Assembly (NCBI GenBank): GCA_028285685.1
Contig: JANQOR010000035.1
Coordinates: forward strand, 174,577-238,576
DNA length: 64,000 nt
DNA from: Cyclobacteriaceae bacterium
GTDB lineage: Bacteria > Bacteroidota > Bacteroidia > Cytophagales > Cyclobacteriaceae
Reading direction: 5' to 3'
A program made the position numbers and the translations under genes. Positions 26,087 through 35,135 of this stretch are shown piece after piece. Numbering within the stretch: the first letter of the stretch is position 1; each line of letters starts with the position of its first letter. Under the pieces are notes generated by a model. The model was not told the DNA's origin, did no database searches, and was given only the letters and a program-made list of their open reading frames with translations.

Positions 26087-26740
26087 TTAGTTGGCGTTCA
26101 CGACGTTGCCAACCCCAGTGACATCAACATCAATTTCCGGAGTGCCCTTATAAAGAATGTTACCGACCCCAGACAACGCGCCAGACAATTCGTCTGTGAC
26201 TGTTACCTGGACATTGCCGACACCTGTTAGATTGATTTCGCAGTTAGAAGTTGTAAAATCAAAAGCTTCCAAATTACTTGCTCCACTACTATTTATGATC
26301 ATTTTATTTGCGGAGCCGCTCATTTGCACATTTCCAACCCCTTCAATGTTTAACTCAATCTGTTCAAGATTGGTAAACTGCTTTACGCTCACTGTATTTA
26401 CACCAACTGTGGTAAGTGCCTCCATTTCTGTTGCGGCAATATTAGCGGTGACCGTAATTTCACCATAATTGCCATCCTCCAGGTCAACAAAAAGAACTCC
26501 GTTTCTAACTTCTGTCTTTACCAGGTCAATGATATTGTCATTAGCCGTGATAGAAACGTCCTGAGTACCCTTTACAATGGTCGCGTTGATGATGCTTGAT
26601 ATGTGGATACTTTCAAATGCATCTAGCGCTCGAGCCTCGGTAATTATATTTTCTGACCCCTCAATTTGCGGACCGTCCTGATCTTCGCAAGCCGAGATGG
26701 CAATAACGAAGAGTAGAAATAGGTAATGTGAAACTTTCAT
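26087..26740 (-). CDS. GIN-domain (DUF2807) lipoprotein
   Basis: A 217-residue lipoprotein. The lipobox AISAC puts the lipid on C18. The body is a right-handed beta-helix-like DUF2807 domain: RALDAFESIHISSIINATIV is the usual opening, and GVGNV recurs four times (near residues 135, 175, 192 and 212) with variant GASNL and GVNTV units between, as in other head-GIN proteins. It should sit in the periplasm or outer surface. The family has no established function. Monocistronic by position. Confidence 0.88.
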   Translation of the reverse strand: MKVSHYLFLLFVIAISACEDQDGPQIEGSENIITEARALDAFESIHISSIINATIVKGTQDVSITANDNIIDLVKTEVRNGVLFVDLEDGNYGEITVTANIAATEMEALTTVGVNTVSVKQFTNLEQIELNIEGVGNVQMSGSANKMIINSSGASNLEAFDFTTSNCEINLTGVGNVQVTVTDELSGALSGVGNILYKGTPEIDVDVTGVGNVVNAN

Positions 26741-27066
26741 TAGCTGATACTATCTTTCTATAGTAGGTTGACATTCGGAATTTCCTAATCCCGTATTGTA
26801 ATCATGTATCATTTTGGATCGAAAACCCCTAAAAAACCTCACACTTCCTTCTAAGAAATTTCATTTTGGCAGGCTTTTTGAAAGTGACAATTAAACTTTC
26901 GACGAGTCACGTTGTCTAATCGTTAAAGAATGTTAATCGTTTAAACACGAAAACCTTAGGTGCGTAAACTCTTTTGTAAATAATAAATCCTCTTCATATT
27001 TACAAATAGGTTTGAAAGGAGCTTTTAAAGCTCCTTTTTTTGTTGCTCTTCAATAGCTTTCACGAT
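26741..27066. other. Intergenic region with direct repeats and a terminator hairpin, no gene seen
   Basis: No open frame with coding character is seen. TAATCGTTAAA (26918-26928) and TAATCGTTTAAA (26934-26945) form a close direct repeat. An intrinsic terminator on the plus strand lies at 27015-27041, but no protein-coding gene on that strand precedes it for almost 2 kb (the one before ends at 25091 and faces sucD). A short non-coding RNA or a terminated leader upstream of the HTTM gene is possible. Confidence 0.4.
27015..27041 (+). terminator. Intrinsic terminator or attenuator before the HTTM gene
   Basis: Arms 27015-27024 and 27028-27037 pair perfectly over 10 bp around a TTA loop, and a T run (27035-27041) follows. 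It lies about 25 nt before the ATG of the HTTM gene. Confidence 0.75.
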
Positions 27067-28386
27067 ATGATTGGAAATGCCAGAGAATTTCTAGGCGCTC
27101 AGGTCGACAATAGTTCGCTGGTGTTCTTCAGGTTTTGCTATGGTTTTTTAATTGCCGCTGAGACGTTTGGTGCTACCCTTACGGGATGGGTAGATCGAAC
27201 ACTTGTTCAACCTAAATTCACCTTTTCATTTATCGGTCTGGAGTGGTTGCAGCCTCTCCCTGGCGATGGAATGTACTACTATTTCATCGCGATGGGTATT
27301 TGCGGATTGTTTATCATGGCAGGTCTTTTCTATCGTGTGTCCACCGTGATTTTCTTCCTCTTATGGACGGGGGTGTATTTGATGCAAAAGGCGGAATACA
27401 ACAATCATTATTACTTGCTTGTCCTGCTAAGTGGGGTAATGATCTTTATGCCTGCCCACAGAAGTAGGTCCTTGGACGTGCGACTCGGCCTTGTAAAAGA
27501 GTCGAAGACATGCCTCAATGCCTGTATCTGGTTTTTCATTATTCAAGTTGGTATAGTTTACGTTTTTGCCAGTTTAAATAAGATGCATATTGATTGGATG
27601 ATGGCCAGACCTATTGGAGTGTGGTTTGGTTATAAGAGCGATTACTGGTTGATAGGCCCTCTCCTGGCAAAGGAATGGTTTCAATTTGTAATTGCGTGGG
27701 GCGGCATTATTTATGATGGCTCCATAGTTTTTCTCTTACTAAATCAGCGTACCAGGAAACTAGGATTTTATTTATCAGTCATTTTTAATCTGTTTAATTC
27801 AGCGGTTTTCCAAATTGGAATATTTCCATATCTAATGATTGCATTTACGGTCTTTTTCTATCCTCCCGCAGAGATTCGCAAAAAGTTGTTCAAGGATAAC
27901 GCAAAAATCGAAGGTCATAGAGGAAGTATTTCAAAACCTCTCTTTTATGTTCTTGCTGTGTATTTTGTTATTCAATTAATCCTTCCGATACGGCACCATT
28001 TTTACAAGGGGGACGTGCATTGGTCGGAGGAGGGACACAGGATGGCTTGGCAAATGATGCTTCGGGCAAAAGCGGGATATGTTCGATTTGATGTCGTAGA
28101 CAAGGAAACTGGTGAAAGAAAAAGAATAAACATGACCCAGTACCTCTCTCGCAAACAAAGAGGTAGTACGGCGGGTGAACCAGACATGATTTGGCAATTT
28201 GCTCAGCGCCTTAGGAAGGAGTATGAAAAAGAAGGCAAAGACATATCTGTTTTTGCGATTTCCAGACTTTCACTTAATGGTCATGAGATGCAACCCTTAA
28301 TCGACCCGGAGGTAGATTTGGCAAGCGTTCCCTGGGACCGATGGGGACACTCCGATTGGATACTAACTTACGATTCCTATGATTGA
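27067..28386 (+). CDS. HTTM-domain (vitamin K-dependent gamma-carboxylase-like) membrane protein
   Basis: A 439-residue multi-pass protein. SSLVFFRFCYGFLIAAETF (first membrane helix), KAEYNNHYYLLVLLSGVMIF, SLNKMHIDWMMARPIGVWF and the later membrane helices are the signature of the HTTM (gamma-carboxylase-like) domain, followed by a soluble C-terminal part (about 310-439). Animal relatives carboxylate glutamate, but the bacterial members' activity is mostly untested. The ATG at 27067 is preferred because the in-frame TTG at 27040 lies in the T tail of the upstream hairpin. It overlaps the threonine aldolase gene by 8 nt. Confidence 0.85.
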   Translation: MIGNAREFLGAQVDNSSLVFFRFCYGFLIAAETFGATLTGWVDRTLVQPKFTFSFIGLEWLQPLPGDGMYYYFIAMGICGLFIMAGLFYRVSTVIFFLLWTGVYLMQKAEYNNHYYLLVLLSGVMIFMPAHRSRSLDVRLGLVKESKTCLNACIWFFIIQVGIVYVFASLNKMHIDWMMARPIGVWFGYKSDYWLIGPLLAKEWFQFVIAWGGIIYDGSIVFLLLNQRTRKLGFYLSVIFNLFNSAVFQIGIFPYLMIAFTVFFYPPAEIRKKLFKDNAKIEGHRGSISKPLFYVLAVYFVIQLILPIRHHFYKGDVHWSEEGHRMAWQMMLRAKAGYVRFDVVDKETGERKRINMTQYLSRKQRGSTAGEPDMIWQFAQRLRKEYEKEGKDISVFAISRLSLNGHEMQPLIDPEVDLASVPWDRWGHSDWILTYDSYD

Positions 28387-29398
28387 CTTGAGAAGTGACA
28401 CAGTAACCAGGCCAACCCCTGGGATGTTAGAAGCCATGATGTCAGCAGATGTCGGTGATGATGTCTTTGGAGACGATCCTACGGTTAACGAGCTTCAATC
28501 TAAGGTTTCCGCACTTTTTGGAATGGATGGTGCACTTTATTGCCCATCCGGAACCATGACAAATCAAATAGCTATGCGTGTTCTGACTAAACCTCAGGAC
28601 GAAGTGGTTTGTCATAAACATTCACACGTGTATCTCTACGAAGGAGGCGGCATGATGTCCAATTCTATGCTTTCTCCTAAGTTACTTGATGGCGATCGTG
28701 GACGAGTTACCGCAGATCAGATTGAGGAAAGCATAAATCCCGATGACTTTCACTTTCCCAGGACTGCTTTGGTAGTATTGGAGAACACTATGAATAAAGG
28801 CGGGGGGAGCATTTACGACTTGCAGGAAATCAAGTTGATTCGTAAGGTTTGCGACAAAAATCAACTGAAGCTTCATCTGGATGGAGCAAGATTCTTCAAT
28901 GCGCTAACCGAGACGGCCGAAAATCCGACCCAATATGGAAAATTGTTTGACTCTATTTCTCTGTGTTTTTCCAAAGGTCTGGGTGCGCCGGTAGGTTCGG
29001 TTTTGATCGGAAGCAAAGAAATTATTACTGAGGCGAGAAGAGTAAGGAAAGCATTTGGGGGAGCCATGAGGCAATCGGGCTATTTGGCTGCTGCTTGTAT
29101 TTACGCGCTTGAACATCAAGTTGAACGATTGAAAGTGGATCATCAACTAGCAAAATCTGTAGGCAGTGCTTTGGAAAACCTATCCTTTGTTCAGGGGGTA
29201 ATGCCTGTTGACACAAACATTGTGATTGCTAAGTTAGATAAAGCTCATTCAGAAAGCTGGTTTCTTGATGAACTAAAGAAACGGGACGTACTTGCGGTTC
29301 CTTTTGGGAAAAATTTGGTTCGCTTTGTGACACACCTGGACTTTACAGAAGATGATCTTGATGACTTTTCTCAAGTCCTCTCTTTAATAGGTTCCTAG
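28379..29398 (+). CDS. ltaE: Low-specificity L-threonine aldolase
   Basis: A 339-residue PLP enzyme of the beta-eliminating lyase family that splits L-threonine or L-allo-threonine to glycine and acetaldehyde. IDLRSDTVTRPTPGMLEAM is the family opening, and VGDDVFGDDPTVNELQ follows. The PLP lysine is K199 in CFSKGLGAPVGSVL, and HLDGARFFNAL carries the cofactor-binding Asp. It starts within the end of the HTTM gene (8-nt overlap), so the two should be co-translated. Its TAG shares bases with the convergent EamA stop. Confidence 0.94.
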   Translation: MIDLRSDTVTRPTPGMLEAMMSADVGDDVFGDDPTVNELQSKVSALFGMDGALYCPSGTMTNQIAMRVLTKPQDEVVCHKHSHVYLYEGGGMMSNSMLSPKLLDGDRGRVTADQIEESINPDDFHFPRTALVVLENTMNKGGGSIYDLQEIKLIRKVCDKNQLKLHLDGARFFNALTETAENPTQYGKLFDSISLCFSKGLGAPVGSVLIGSKEIITEARRVRKAFGGAMRQSGYLAAACIYALEHQVERLKVDHQLAKSVGSALENLSFVQGVMPVDTNIVIAKLDKAHSESWFLDELKKRDVLAVPFGKNLVRFVTHLDFTEDDLDDFSQVLSLIGS

Positions 29399-30279
29399 TC
29401 TGAATTTTTTTTAGTGACCAACCATACTCCGCAAAACACAAACGAAGCAGCTAATAGGTGTTTCCAAAGGAAAACTTCACCAAAGAATAGAATTGCAGTC
29501 AATGTGGCGAAAACGGGCTGAAGATAGATGAACGCTCCAACTACCGAGGAGTCGACTTTTACTAGCGTCCAGACATTGAGAAAATAGACAATCACCGTTA
29601 CTCCCACAATTGCGTAGATGGTGCCATACCAAACCTTTGGCGGCAGCTCTGCAAAAGACACAACACTCGCTTCATGGAACCCTATAGGGAACACTATAAT
29701 TATGGCAATTGTGAAAATCCAAGTCACAACAGTCATTGGTTTGTACTTCTTCATTAGCGGCTTTACAATCACTAGGTAGCAGGCATAACTAGCACTATTG
29801 ATGAGAATCAAAAGATCCCCTCGCCAATCGCCAGAGGAAACCAATGAATCAGGTTGGTAGATTATGAGTACTGCTCCAATCAGACCAATGATAATTCCTA
29901 AAATTTTTTGATGAGTAATTTTTTCTCCGATCAGGAGTGCTGCCCATACCAGTACCAGGATTGGAGTTAATGTCATTATAATAGACCCGTTGACCGCCGA
30001 GGTGTAGCTGATCCCCTTGTAGAAAAGAAGTTGATTTATTGCGATCCCGGTTGCTGCGCAGAGCACAAATCGCAGACCATCATTTTTCCAATCTATTTTT
30101 TCTCTGACTAAAGAGTAAAAAATCCAAAAAATTGCTGCGGCTATTGTTACTCTAAACACAATGAACCCAAAGGGCCCGACATATTCAGGAATGATGACCT
30201 TGAGTACGCTGTAGTTAATCCCGTACAACAAACTAACAAGGGTTAATGCTCCATATGTTTTGAAAGTGGACCAGTTCAT
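29395..30279 (-). CDS. EamA-family (DMT superfamily) transporter
   Basis: A 294-residue inner-membrane protein with ten predicted transmembrane helices in two EamA repeats (about 5-135 and 150-290). ALTLVSLLYGINYSVLKVI and AFIYLQPVFATLTAILFFGE are typical. It probably exports a small metabolite; the substrate cannot be told from sequence. The -7 element at 30285-30292 is five bases from the ATG, another leaderless-type start. A second, only distantly similar EamA protein is encoded at 30745. Confidence 0.9.
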   Translation of the reverse strand: MNWSTFKTYGALTLVSLLYGINYSVLKVIIPEYVGPFGFIVFRVTIAAAIFWIFYSLVREKIDWKNDGLRFVLCAATGIAINQLLFYKGISYTSAVNGSIIMTLTPILVLVWAALLIGEKITHQKILGIIIGLIGAVLIIYQPDSLVSSGDWRGDLLILINSASYACYLVIVKPLMKKYKPMTVVTWIFTIAIIIVFPIGFHEASVVSFAELPPKVWYGTIYAIVGVTVIVYFLNVWTLVKVDSSVVGAFIYLQPVFATLTAILFFGEVFLWKHLLAASFVFCGVWLVTKKNSD

Positions 30280-30284
30280 GGCGG

Positions 30285-30292
30285 CAAATGTA
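30285..30292 (-). promoter_or_regulatory. -7 promoter element of an EamA gene (leaderless type)
   Basis: The minus strand reads TACATTTG followed by CCGCC and then the ATG at 30279. Confidence 0.55.
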
Positions 30293-30337
30293 GAAGCAGG
30301 TTACGATTTGAATTGACTATTTTAGAAATAAAAAGTG

Positions 30338-30652
30338 ATGAAGAGATACATAGGAATATTGGCTGTCATTTTGATGAGTTCTTGTGCCACTGATCGGAAG
30401 TTGGTTGAAGAAAACGCCGAACTTCTTAGGCTTACTGAAGAACTGACAGAACTGCTTGAAGAACAGAAAGCCATTGCGAAAGAAGCCCAGGAGCAAGCTC
30501 AAGGCGCTGCGCGGGCCGCCAGACAGGCGCAGGAAGAAGCACAGCGAGCCATGGAAGCGGCGGAGGATAATGCACGGGAAGCCCAAAGACAGGTGGAAAT
30601 AAGGGCCAGGGAAATTGGTGAATTGCAGAAGAAACTGGAAAACTGTAATTGA
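30338..30652 (+). CDS. Small Ala/Glu-rich coiled-coil lipoprotein
   Basis: A 104-residue protein. The lipobox MSSC puts the lipid on C16, and the mature part is one continuous alpha-helical coiled coil with Ala-rich heptads (AQGAARAARQAQEEAQRAME). It ends QKKLENCN. This is the plan of Lpp-like or periplasmic spacer lipoproteins, though there is no C-terminal Lys for peptidoglycan linkage. The ATG at 30338 directly follows an in-frame GTG. No function can be assigned. Confidence 0.7.
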   Translation: MKRYIGILAVILMSSCATDRKLVEENAELLRLTEELTELLEEQKAIAKEAQEQAQGAARAARQAQEEAQRAMEAAEDNAREAQRQVEIRAREIGELQKKLENCN

Positions 30653-30744
30653 TCTAATGAGGATTAGCTTCACGAGGAGTTTGGATTAAAATTCTTCATC
30701 CATTATGTAGAGAGTACGATCATCAATTTGGCTAGTTTCGGCTC

Positions 30745-31635
30745 ATGAAATTGAGCACGGCTACCTTGTTTGTGATTCCTGCCCTCATTTGGGGTTCTAC
30801 ATTTTTCGTGATCAAGTTTCAGTTGGGTACTGTTGATACTACCTGGTCAGTGAGCTATCGGTTTATCTTGGCCGGCATTATACTACTGGTCTATTCCCGT
30901 TTCAAGAAGTTAAACCTACAATTCTCTAGATCTGAACACTTTCGAATACTGCTTCAAGGAATGCTGCTGTTTGGGTTTAACTACTGGTTTGTATATATGG
31001 CCGAGCAGGTACTGGTGAGCGCCCTGGTTGCCATCACTTTTTCCAGCATCATTTTCCTCAATATTTTGTTTGGCAAGATCTTCCTAAAAAGGGTGGCGGA
31101 AAAAAAGGTGTACATAGGTGCTGTGATGGGCACCGCTGGAACATTCATCTTATTTTATCAAGAACTTACTGGAATCGAGCTGAACGACCTTCCTGTTTTC
31201 CACCTGACCGTCTGTTTCTCTTCAGTTGTTATTGCTTCGCTTGGAAACATTATGTCAGCGCACAATCAAGCCACCAAACTTCCTGTAATCCAGACAAATG
31301 CTTTCGGGATGTTGTATGGAGGTTTGGTCATTGGACTGATTGCGCTCCTAACAGGTGTTGACATTTCCTTCGATCCTGGATTTTCATACCTGTCATCGTT
31401 GATCTATCTAGCTGTTTTCGGATCGATTATCGCTTTTGGATCCTACCTTACCCTTATTGGTAATATCGGCGCAGATAAAGCCGGATATGTTTTAATTATT
31501 ATTCCTGTAATTGCGGTGGCATTGTCCGCAATTTTTGAGGAGTACTACTTAGGATGGCAAGTGTTTATGGGTATGATCTTAATTCTTGGAGGAAATGTAC
31601 TTGTGCTAGCAAAGAAACTTCCTGGAAAAATTTGA
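30745..31635 (+). CDS. EamA-family (DMT superfamily) transporter
   Basis: A 296-residue protein with ten membrane helices in two EamA repeats. FVIPALIWGSTFFVIKFQLG opens it, and SALVAITFSSIIFLNILFG is the helix-4 block; KAGYVLIIIPVIAVALSAIF is its counterpart in the second repeat. The substrate is unknown. A TAGTTTCG element lies four bases before the ATG, one mismatch from the TAnnTTTG rule. It is not close in sequence to the EamA protein encoded at 29395. Confidence 0.9.
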   Translation: MKLSTATLFVIPALIWGSTFFVIKFQLGTVDTTWSVSYRFILAGIILLVYSRFKKLNLQFSRSEHFRILLQGMLLFGFNYWFVYMAEQVLVSALVAITFSSIIFLNILFGKIFLKRVAEKKVYIGAVMGTAGTFILFYQELTGIELNDLPVFHLTVCFSSVVIASLGNIMSAHNQATKLPVIQTNAFGMLYGGLVIGLIALLTGVDISFDPGFSYLSSLIYLAVFGSIIAFGSYLTLIGNIGADKAGYVLIIIPVIAVALSAIFEEYYLGWQVFMGMILILGGNVLVLAKKLPGKI

Positions 31636-31697
31636 TATCCCAGGAGATATTTTGCTTCAACGACATTCTGCCTGATCATACTAGTTAAATTTATTCT

Positions 31698-32966
31698 ATG
31701 TTTCAAGATGTGTCTCCACTTGCAGAACGAATGCGTCCGTCGAAGTTGTCTGACCTGGTTGGACAAGATCATTTATCCAGTGAAAATGGGGTGTTAAGAA
31801 GAGCTATCAGTACTGGTCAGGTTCCGTCGATGATTTTATGGGGTCCTCCTGGGACCGGCAAGACAACGATAGCCAACATCATTGCTAACGAAGTGAAAAT
31901 GCCCTTTCACACTTTGAGTGCTGTTAGCGCAGGTGTAAAAGATGTTCGTGAGGTGATACAGAAAGCGAGCAGCGGCAGAAAGTCAATTTTATTTATCGAC
32001 GAAATTCATCGATTTAATAAAGCACAGCAGGATGCATTACTTGGTGCTGTTGAAAAGGGAACCATCACGCTCATTGGAGCAACAACTGAGAATCCAAGTT
32101 TTGAGGTGAATTCTGCGCTGATCTCAAGGTCCCAGGTTTATACACTTAATGCTTTGACCAAGGAGCAGTTGCGATCTATTGTAGAAAAGGCGCTCGAGGA
32201 AGATCATGATCTTAAAAAGGAAAAAATTGAACTTAGCGAAACAGAAGCCCTCTTCAACCTATCCGCCGGAGATGCGAGGAAGGTGCTTAACTTGCTAGAA
32301 CTGGTCATAAAAAGTGATGAGTCAGATGAGAAGGTGATTACGAATGAGAAAGTGATTGCTGCTGCACAAAGGAAGACTGTGTTGTATGATAAGAAAGGTG
32401 AGATGCATTATGACGTCATTTCTGCATTCATCAAATCTATTCGAGGCAGCGATCCTAATGCCGCAGTCTATTATCTGGCAAGAATGATTGAAGGTGGGGA
32501 AGATGTCAAATTTATTGCCAGGCGACTAGTGATTTTGGCTTCAGAGGACATTGGTAATGCCAACCCGACAGCTCTTGTTTTAGCTACCAATGCTTTTCAG
32601 GCGGTGAATATGATAGGTTATCCTGAAGCTAGGATCATTCTATCTCAGTGTGTCACTTACCTGGCGTCCTCACCAAAAAGCAATGCTTCCTACACAGCTA
32701 TCAAGGAAGCTCAATCACTGGTTCATGAAACTGGAGATTTGCCTGTTCCCATGCAAATAAGGAACGCTCCAACTAAGCTTATGAAGAATCAGGGGTATGG
32801 AAAGGGTTATCAATATGCTCATGATCATGACCAGAATTTTGTAGATATGGAATTTTTACCGGAGGAGATCAAAAACTCCAAGTTGTATGATCCAGGTAAA
32901 AACCCCAGGGAAGAGGAACTTAGGAAGTTTTTGAAGGCCCGCTGGAAGGATAAGTACGGCTATTAG
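31698..32966 (+). CDS. rarA: Replication-associated recombination protein A (MgsA/WRNIP1 family AAA+ ATPase)
   Basis: A 422-residue AAA+ protein acting at stalled replication forks. [20 protein letters not shown] is the family opening. Walker A is GPPGTGKTT (about residues 49-57), Walker [16 protein letters not shown] (about 95-109), and sensor 1 is [13 protein letters not shown]. The C-terminal tetramerisation domain has [25 protein letters not shown] lies four bases before the ATG, resembling the leaderless-type promoters nearby. Its stop shares bases with the convergent outer-membrane protein gene. Confidence 0.95.
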   Translation: MFQDVSPLAERMRPSKLSDLVGQDHLSSENGVLRRAISTGQVPSMILWGPPGTGKTTIANIIANEVKMPFHTLSAVSAGVKDVREVIQKASSGRKSILFIDEIHRFNKAQQDALLGAVEKGTITLIGATTENPSFEVNSALISRSQVYTLNALTKEQLRSIVEKALEEDHDLKKEKIELSETEALFNLSAGDARKVLNLLELVIKSDESDEKVITNEKVIAAAQRKTVLYDKKGEMHYDVISAFIKSIRGSDPNAAVYYLARMIEGGEDVKFIARRLVILASEDIGNANPTALVLATNAFQAVNMIGYPEARIILSQCVTYLASSPKSNASYTAIKEAQSLVHETGDLPVPMQIRNAPTKLMKNQGYGKGYQYAHDHDQNFVDMEFLPEEIKNSKLYDPGKNPREEELRKFLKARWKDKYGY

Positions 32967-33733
32967 AACTTAGCAGCAACACCAAACTTGATCACCAGCA
33001 AATCTGTAGTCGATTCTCTTGCTTCCGTTGAAAAATCAAGGTCACCTTTCTGGATGTTTGAAGGATCATACGCAGCTTCGGAACCTGTGAACTCTACGGA
33101 CCAGGCTTCGGTATCTGTTCCATCAAAATACTGAGCTCGTTCTCCTTGGAAGTAGTTGAGACGAAGATCTACAAACAGGTTTGGGGATACCTTAAACATC
33201 AACCCGCCACCGAAACCGTAACTAAAAATAAAGTCATCCAGTATGGTTTTTCTGACAATAACGTCATCATCCTCTTCACTAAACCTTCGATCGTTTGAGC
33301 GATCAAGAATCTTTGTGTTGGTGGAGATATACCGGAATCCGATTAGGCCTTCGGCATAGGGCTGAATATCAGAGAAGGGTGCAACTGCCCGGAGAAAAGC
33401 GTGCGTCCCAAATAGGCTGTTGGTATTTACGATTCTGAGCGGTATATCAAGAGATCCAAGCAGGGTGCCTTGGGAAGAGCGTATTTCTGCAACCAGGTCC
33501 TCGTTTTCTGCATTTCTGCCATATACCATGTAATTGAAGTCAAGACCAGCATAGATTGGAACTCCCTTTTGAAAGGGAAACGCGACGGAAAGATCAAAGC
33601 CAAAGCCCGTGGCATCCGTGTTTTCACGGAAATCGTTTCTAGGTACTCCAACGGAAAAGCCCAGACTTCCGATCTGTGCTATGCCAGAATAGGCGGTCAC
33701 AATTGCTGAAGTGATGAGAAGTAACTTTTTCAT
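32963..33733 (-). CDS. Outer-membrane beta-barrel protein
   Basis: A 256-residue protein with a signal peptide (MKKLLLITSAIVTAYSGIAQ), alternating polar/aromatic beta strands (GLDFNYMVYGR, ALIGFRYIST-like segments, NLFVDLRLNYFQGERAQYF) and a C-terminal aromatic (FGVAAKF) as used by the Bam machinery. This matches small OmpW/OmpA-type barrels common in Bacteroidota. A negatively charged loop (RRFSEEDDDV) could face outside. The specific role is unknown. Confidence 0.8.
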   Translation of the reverse strand: MKKLLLITSAIVTAYSGIAQIGSLGFSVGVPRNDFRENTDATGFGFDLSVAFPFQKGVPIYAGLDFNYMVYGRNAENEDLVAEIRSSQGTLLGSLDIPLRIVNTNSLFGTHAFLRAVAPFSDIQPYAEGLIGFRYISTNTKILDRSNDRRFSEEDDDVIVRKTILDDFIFSYGFGGGLMFKVSPNLFVDLRLNYFQGERAQYFDGTDTEAWSVEFTGSEAAYDPSNIQKGDLDFSTEARESTTDLLVIKFGVAAKF

Positions 33734-33882
33734 AGTAGGTAGTAGTTTGAGTCAAGAAAACCAACTTTTCGCCAGCGTAGGTTCAAAATCCTTGCCAAAA
33801 CAAAAATACAGATTCCTGAAAAGGTTGAAATGAACTTCTTTAGGTTTCGGGAATTGTGAGAAGATTATCAGACTCGACTCTG

Positions 33883-34326
33883 CTAGATTATGCTCAAACC
33901 CTCCTCTTTTTCGTCGATAGAATCTTTTATTGAAGCATCTGAGAAGTGGTTGACAAGCAACGAATACCAATAAAGGACTTTCTTCATCGTGCTTGGATAC
34001 ACCTTAGATTCACTTAGTTCTGGGATGAGCTGTTTGAAAAACTCGTAAAGAATTACATTTGATGCCCCGTGTGAAGGGATAAGATCTACTTCATTTAGCA
34101 GCTTGAAAACTTCAATAATAGGGATGCTTCCTTCTTCTAATGCCAGATCGATGTTCCCTAGTGCTGCGATCCTGTTTTTTGCATTGGAAATGAATTGCAC
34201 GACACCGCCTGTTAGTGGCTCTATCAAAAACCCGGTTTGGTTGTGCGATCGTAGCATATAAAGTCCGGGAAGTCCGGTTACTGCTACTACTCGTTGAAAA
34301 TTTAGCTTTGTTGTTTCCCAGCCCAT
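33883..34326 (-). CDS. DUF5606-like protein
   Basis: A 147-residue soluble protein. RVVAVTGLPGLYMLRSHNQT and GFLIEPLTGG resemble the opening of DUF5606, a Bacteroidota-specific family that usually reads VSVTGKPGLY...GFIVESL. IPIIEVFKLLNEVD also fits that family. The C terminus (about 100-147) is divergent. Its first codons overlap the end of the sulfotransferase gene by 25 nt in another frame, which implies co-translation. The family's role is not known to me. Confidence 0.65.
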   Translation of the reverse strand: MGWETTKLNFQRVVAVTGLPGLYMLRSHNQTGFLIEPLTGGVVQFISNAKNRIAALGNIDLALEEGSIPIIEVFKLLNEVDLIPSHGASNVILYEFFKQLIPELSESKVYPSTMKKVLYWYSLLVNHFSDASIKDSIDEKEEGLSII

Positions 34327-35135
34327 TGTTCTACTTTTTTAATGATCCATTCATATCGTTTGTTGATGAGGTCAATGGCAACTTGTGGTAGGTTGATTTC
34401 AATCGGGCTGTAGGAGATTTCGCCTTCACGGATCCTGTGTGAAAATTTATAGTTGTAGGCAGAATCACTTTCAAAGGTCGTCTGCCTTAGCTGACTGAAA
34501 TCATACTGCCGCTTGGGCTCCCCGATAAACTCATGCACCTGATCCATTGCCGATTGGGGATCCTGACAGAGCTGTTTGTAACGAAGGATCAGGATACGCT
34601 CACCGTCACCCATATTGATCGCGTCTTCTAACAAAGCCACGGGTGTTGACATTAGCGTAAAGTTTTTGCTGACAAATGTGTCTACCCTGTTGAGTAGCGT
34701 CGCAAATCCCAGTTCATTGTGGGTCTCGTCAATGTTTTCCATCATGATCGTTCGTTGGTATTGCGATTCGATGGACTGGAAAACCTCAACCGGAGTGCGG
34801 TAGCAAAAGACAATTTTGCTGTTGCTGTGACCCATGATTCGGTCGATGATTGGAAGTTTATTTACCCAGGCCCGGTTCTTGTCGAAGACGACCCGTTCTT
34901 CTTCAAAGTAGGCGTAGAGATAGGCCCGGATTGCACCCATTAGGCGCTGCGATTCGGTCAAGCGGTTCATGTTTTTGTACGATAGGTTGTGACTAAAGAC
35001 CTTCCGTATCTGCAGAATCATGTCCAGTGTAGGTGATGTTGGTGTCGCGTGGAACCCGTCGGTCATGTTCAGGATATTGCAGAGTAGTGTTGACCCACTT
35101 CTCGGGAATCCACAAATAAAATTTAGTTTCTCCAT
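34302..35135 (-). CDS. Sulfotransferase-family protein
   Basis: A 277-residue soluble protein. FICGFPRSGSTLLCNIL (residues 6-22) is the 5'-phosphosulfate-binding loop of PAPS-dependent sulfotransferases, and KIVFCYRTPVEVFQS (about 108-122) holds the R and S of the 3'-phosphate motif. RILILRYKQLCQDP is the third common block. Members sulfate sugars, peptides or lipids; the acceptor cannot be read here. It overlaps the DUF5606-like gene by 25 nt and lies at the edge of a poorly coding accessory patch, so it may be a recent arrival. No PAPS-synthesis genes are nearby. Confidence 0.85.
   Translation of the reverse strand: MEKLNFICGFPRSGSTLLCNILNMTDGFHATPTSPTLDMILQIRKVFSHNLSYKNMNRLTESQRLMGAIRAYLYAYFEEERVVFDKNRAWVNKLPIIDRIMGHSNSKIVFCYRTPVEVFQSIESQYQRTIMMENIDETHNELGFATLLNRVDTFVSKNFTLMSTPVALLEDAINMGDGERILILRYKQLCQDPQSAMDQVHEFIGEPKRQYDFSQLRQTTFESDSAYNYKFSHRIREGEISYSPIEINLPQVAIDLINKRYEWIIKKVEQWAGKQQS

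Noticed and set aside
26905-26945. A possible CRISPR-like repeat from the TAATCGTT words.
   Set aside because: There are only two short copies 16 nt apart, without spacers or cas genes.
27040-27066. TTG start at 27040 for the HTTM gene.
   Set aside because: It sits in the T tail of the terminator hairpin; the ATG at 27067 gives the family N-terminus.
34302-35135. Linking the sulfotransferase to sulfated sphingolipids.
   Set aside because: It is 30 kb away from the lipid module and the acceptor cannot be read from the sequence; nothing but class name supports it.
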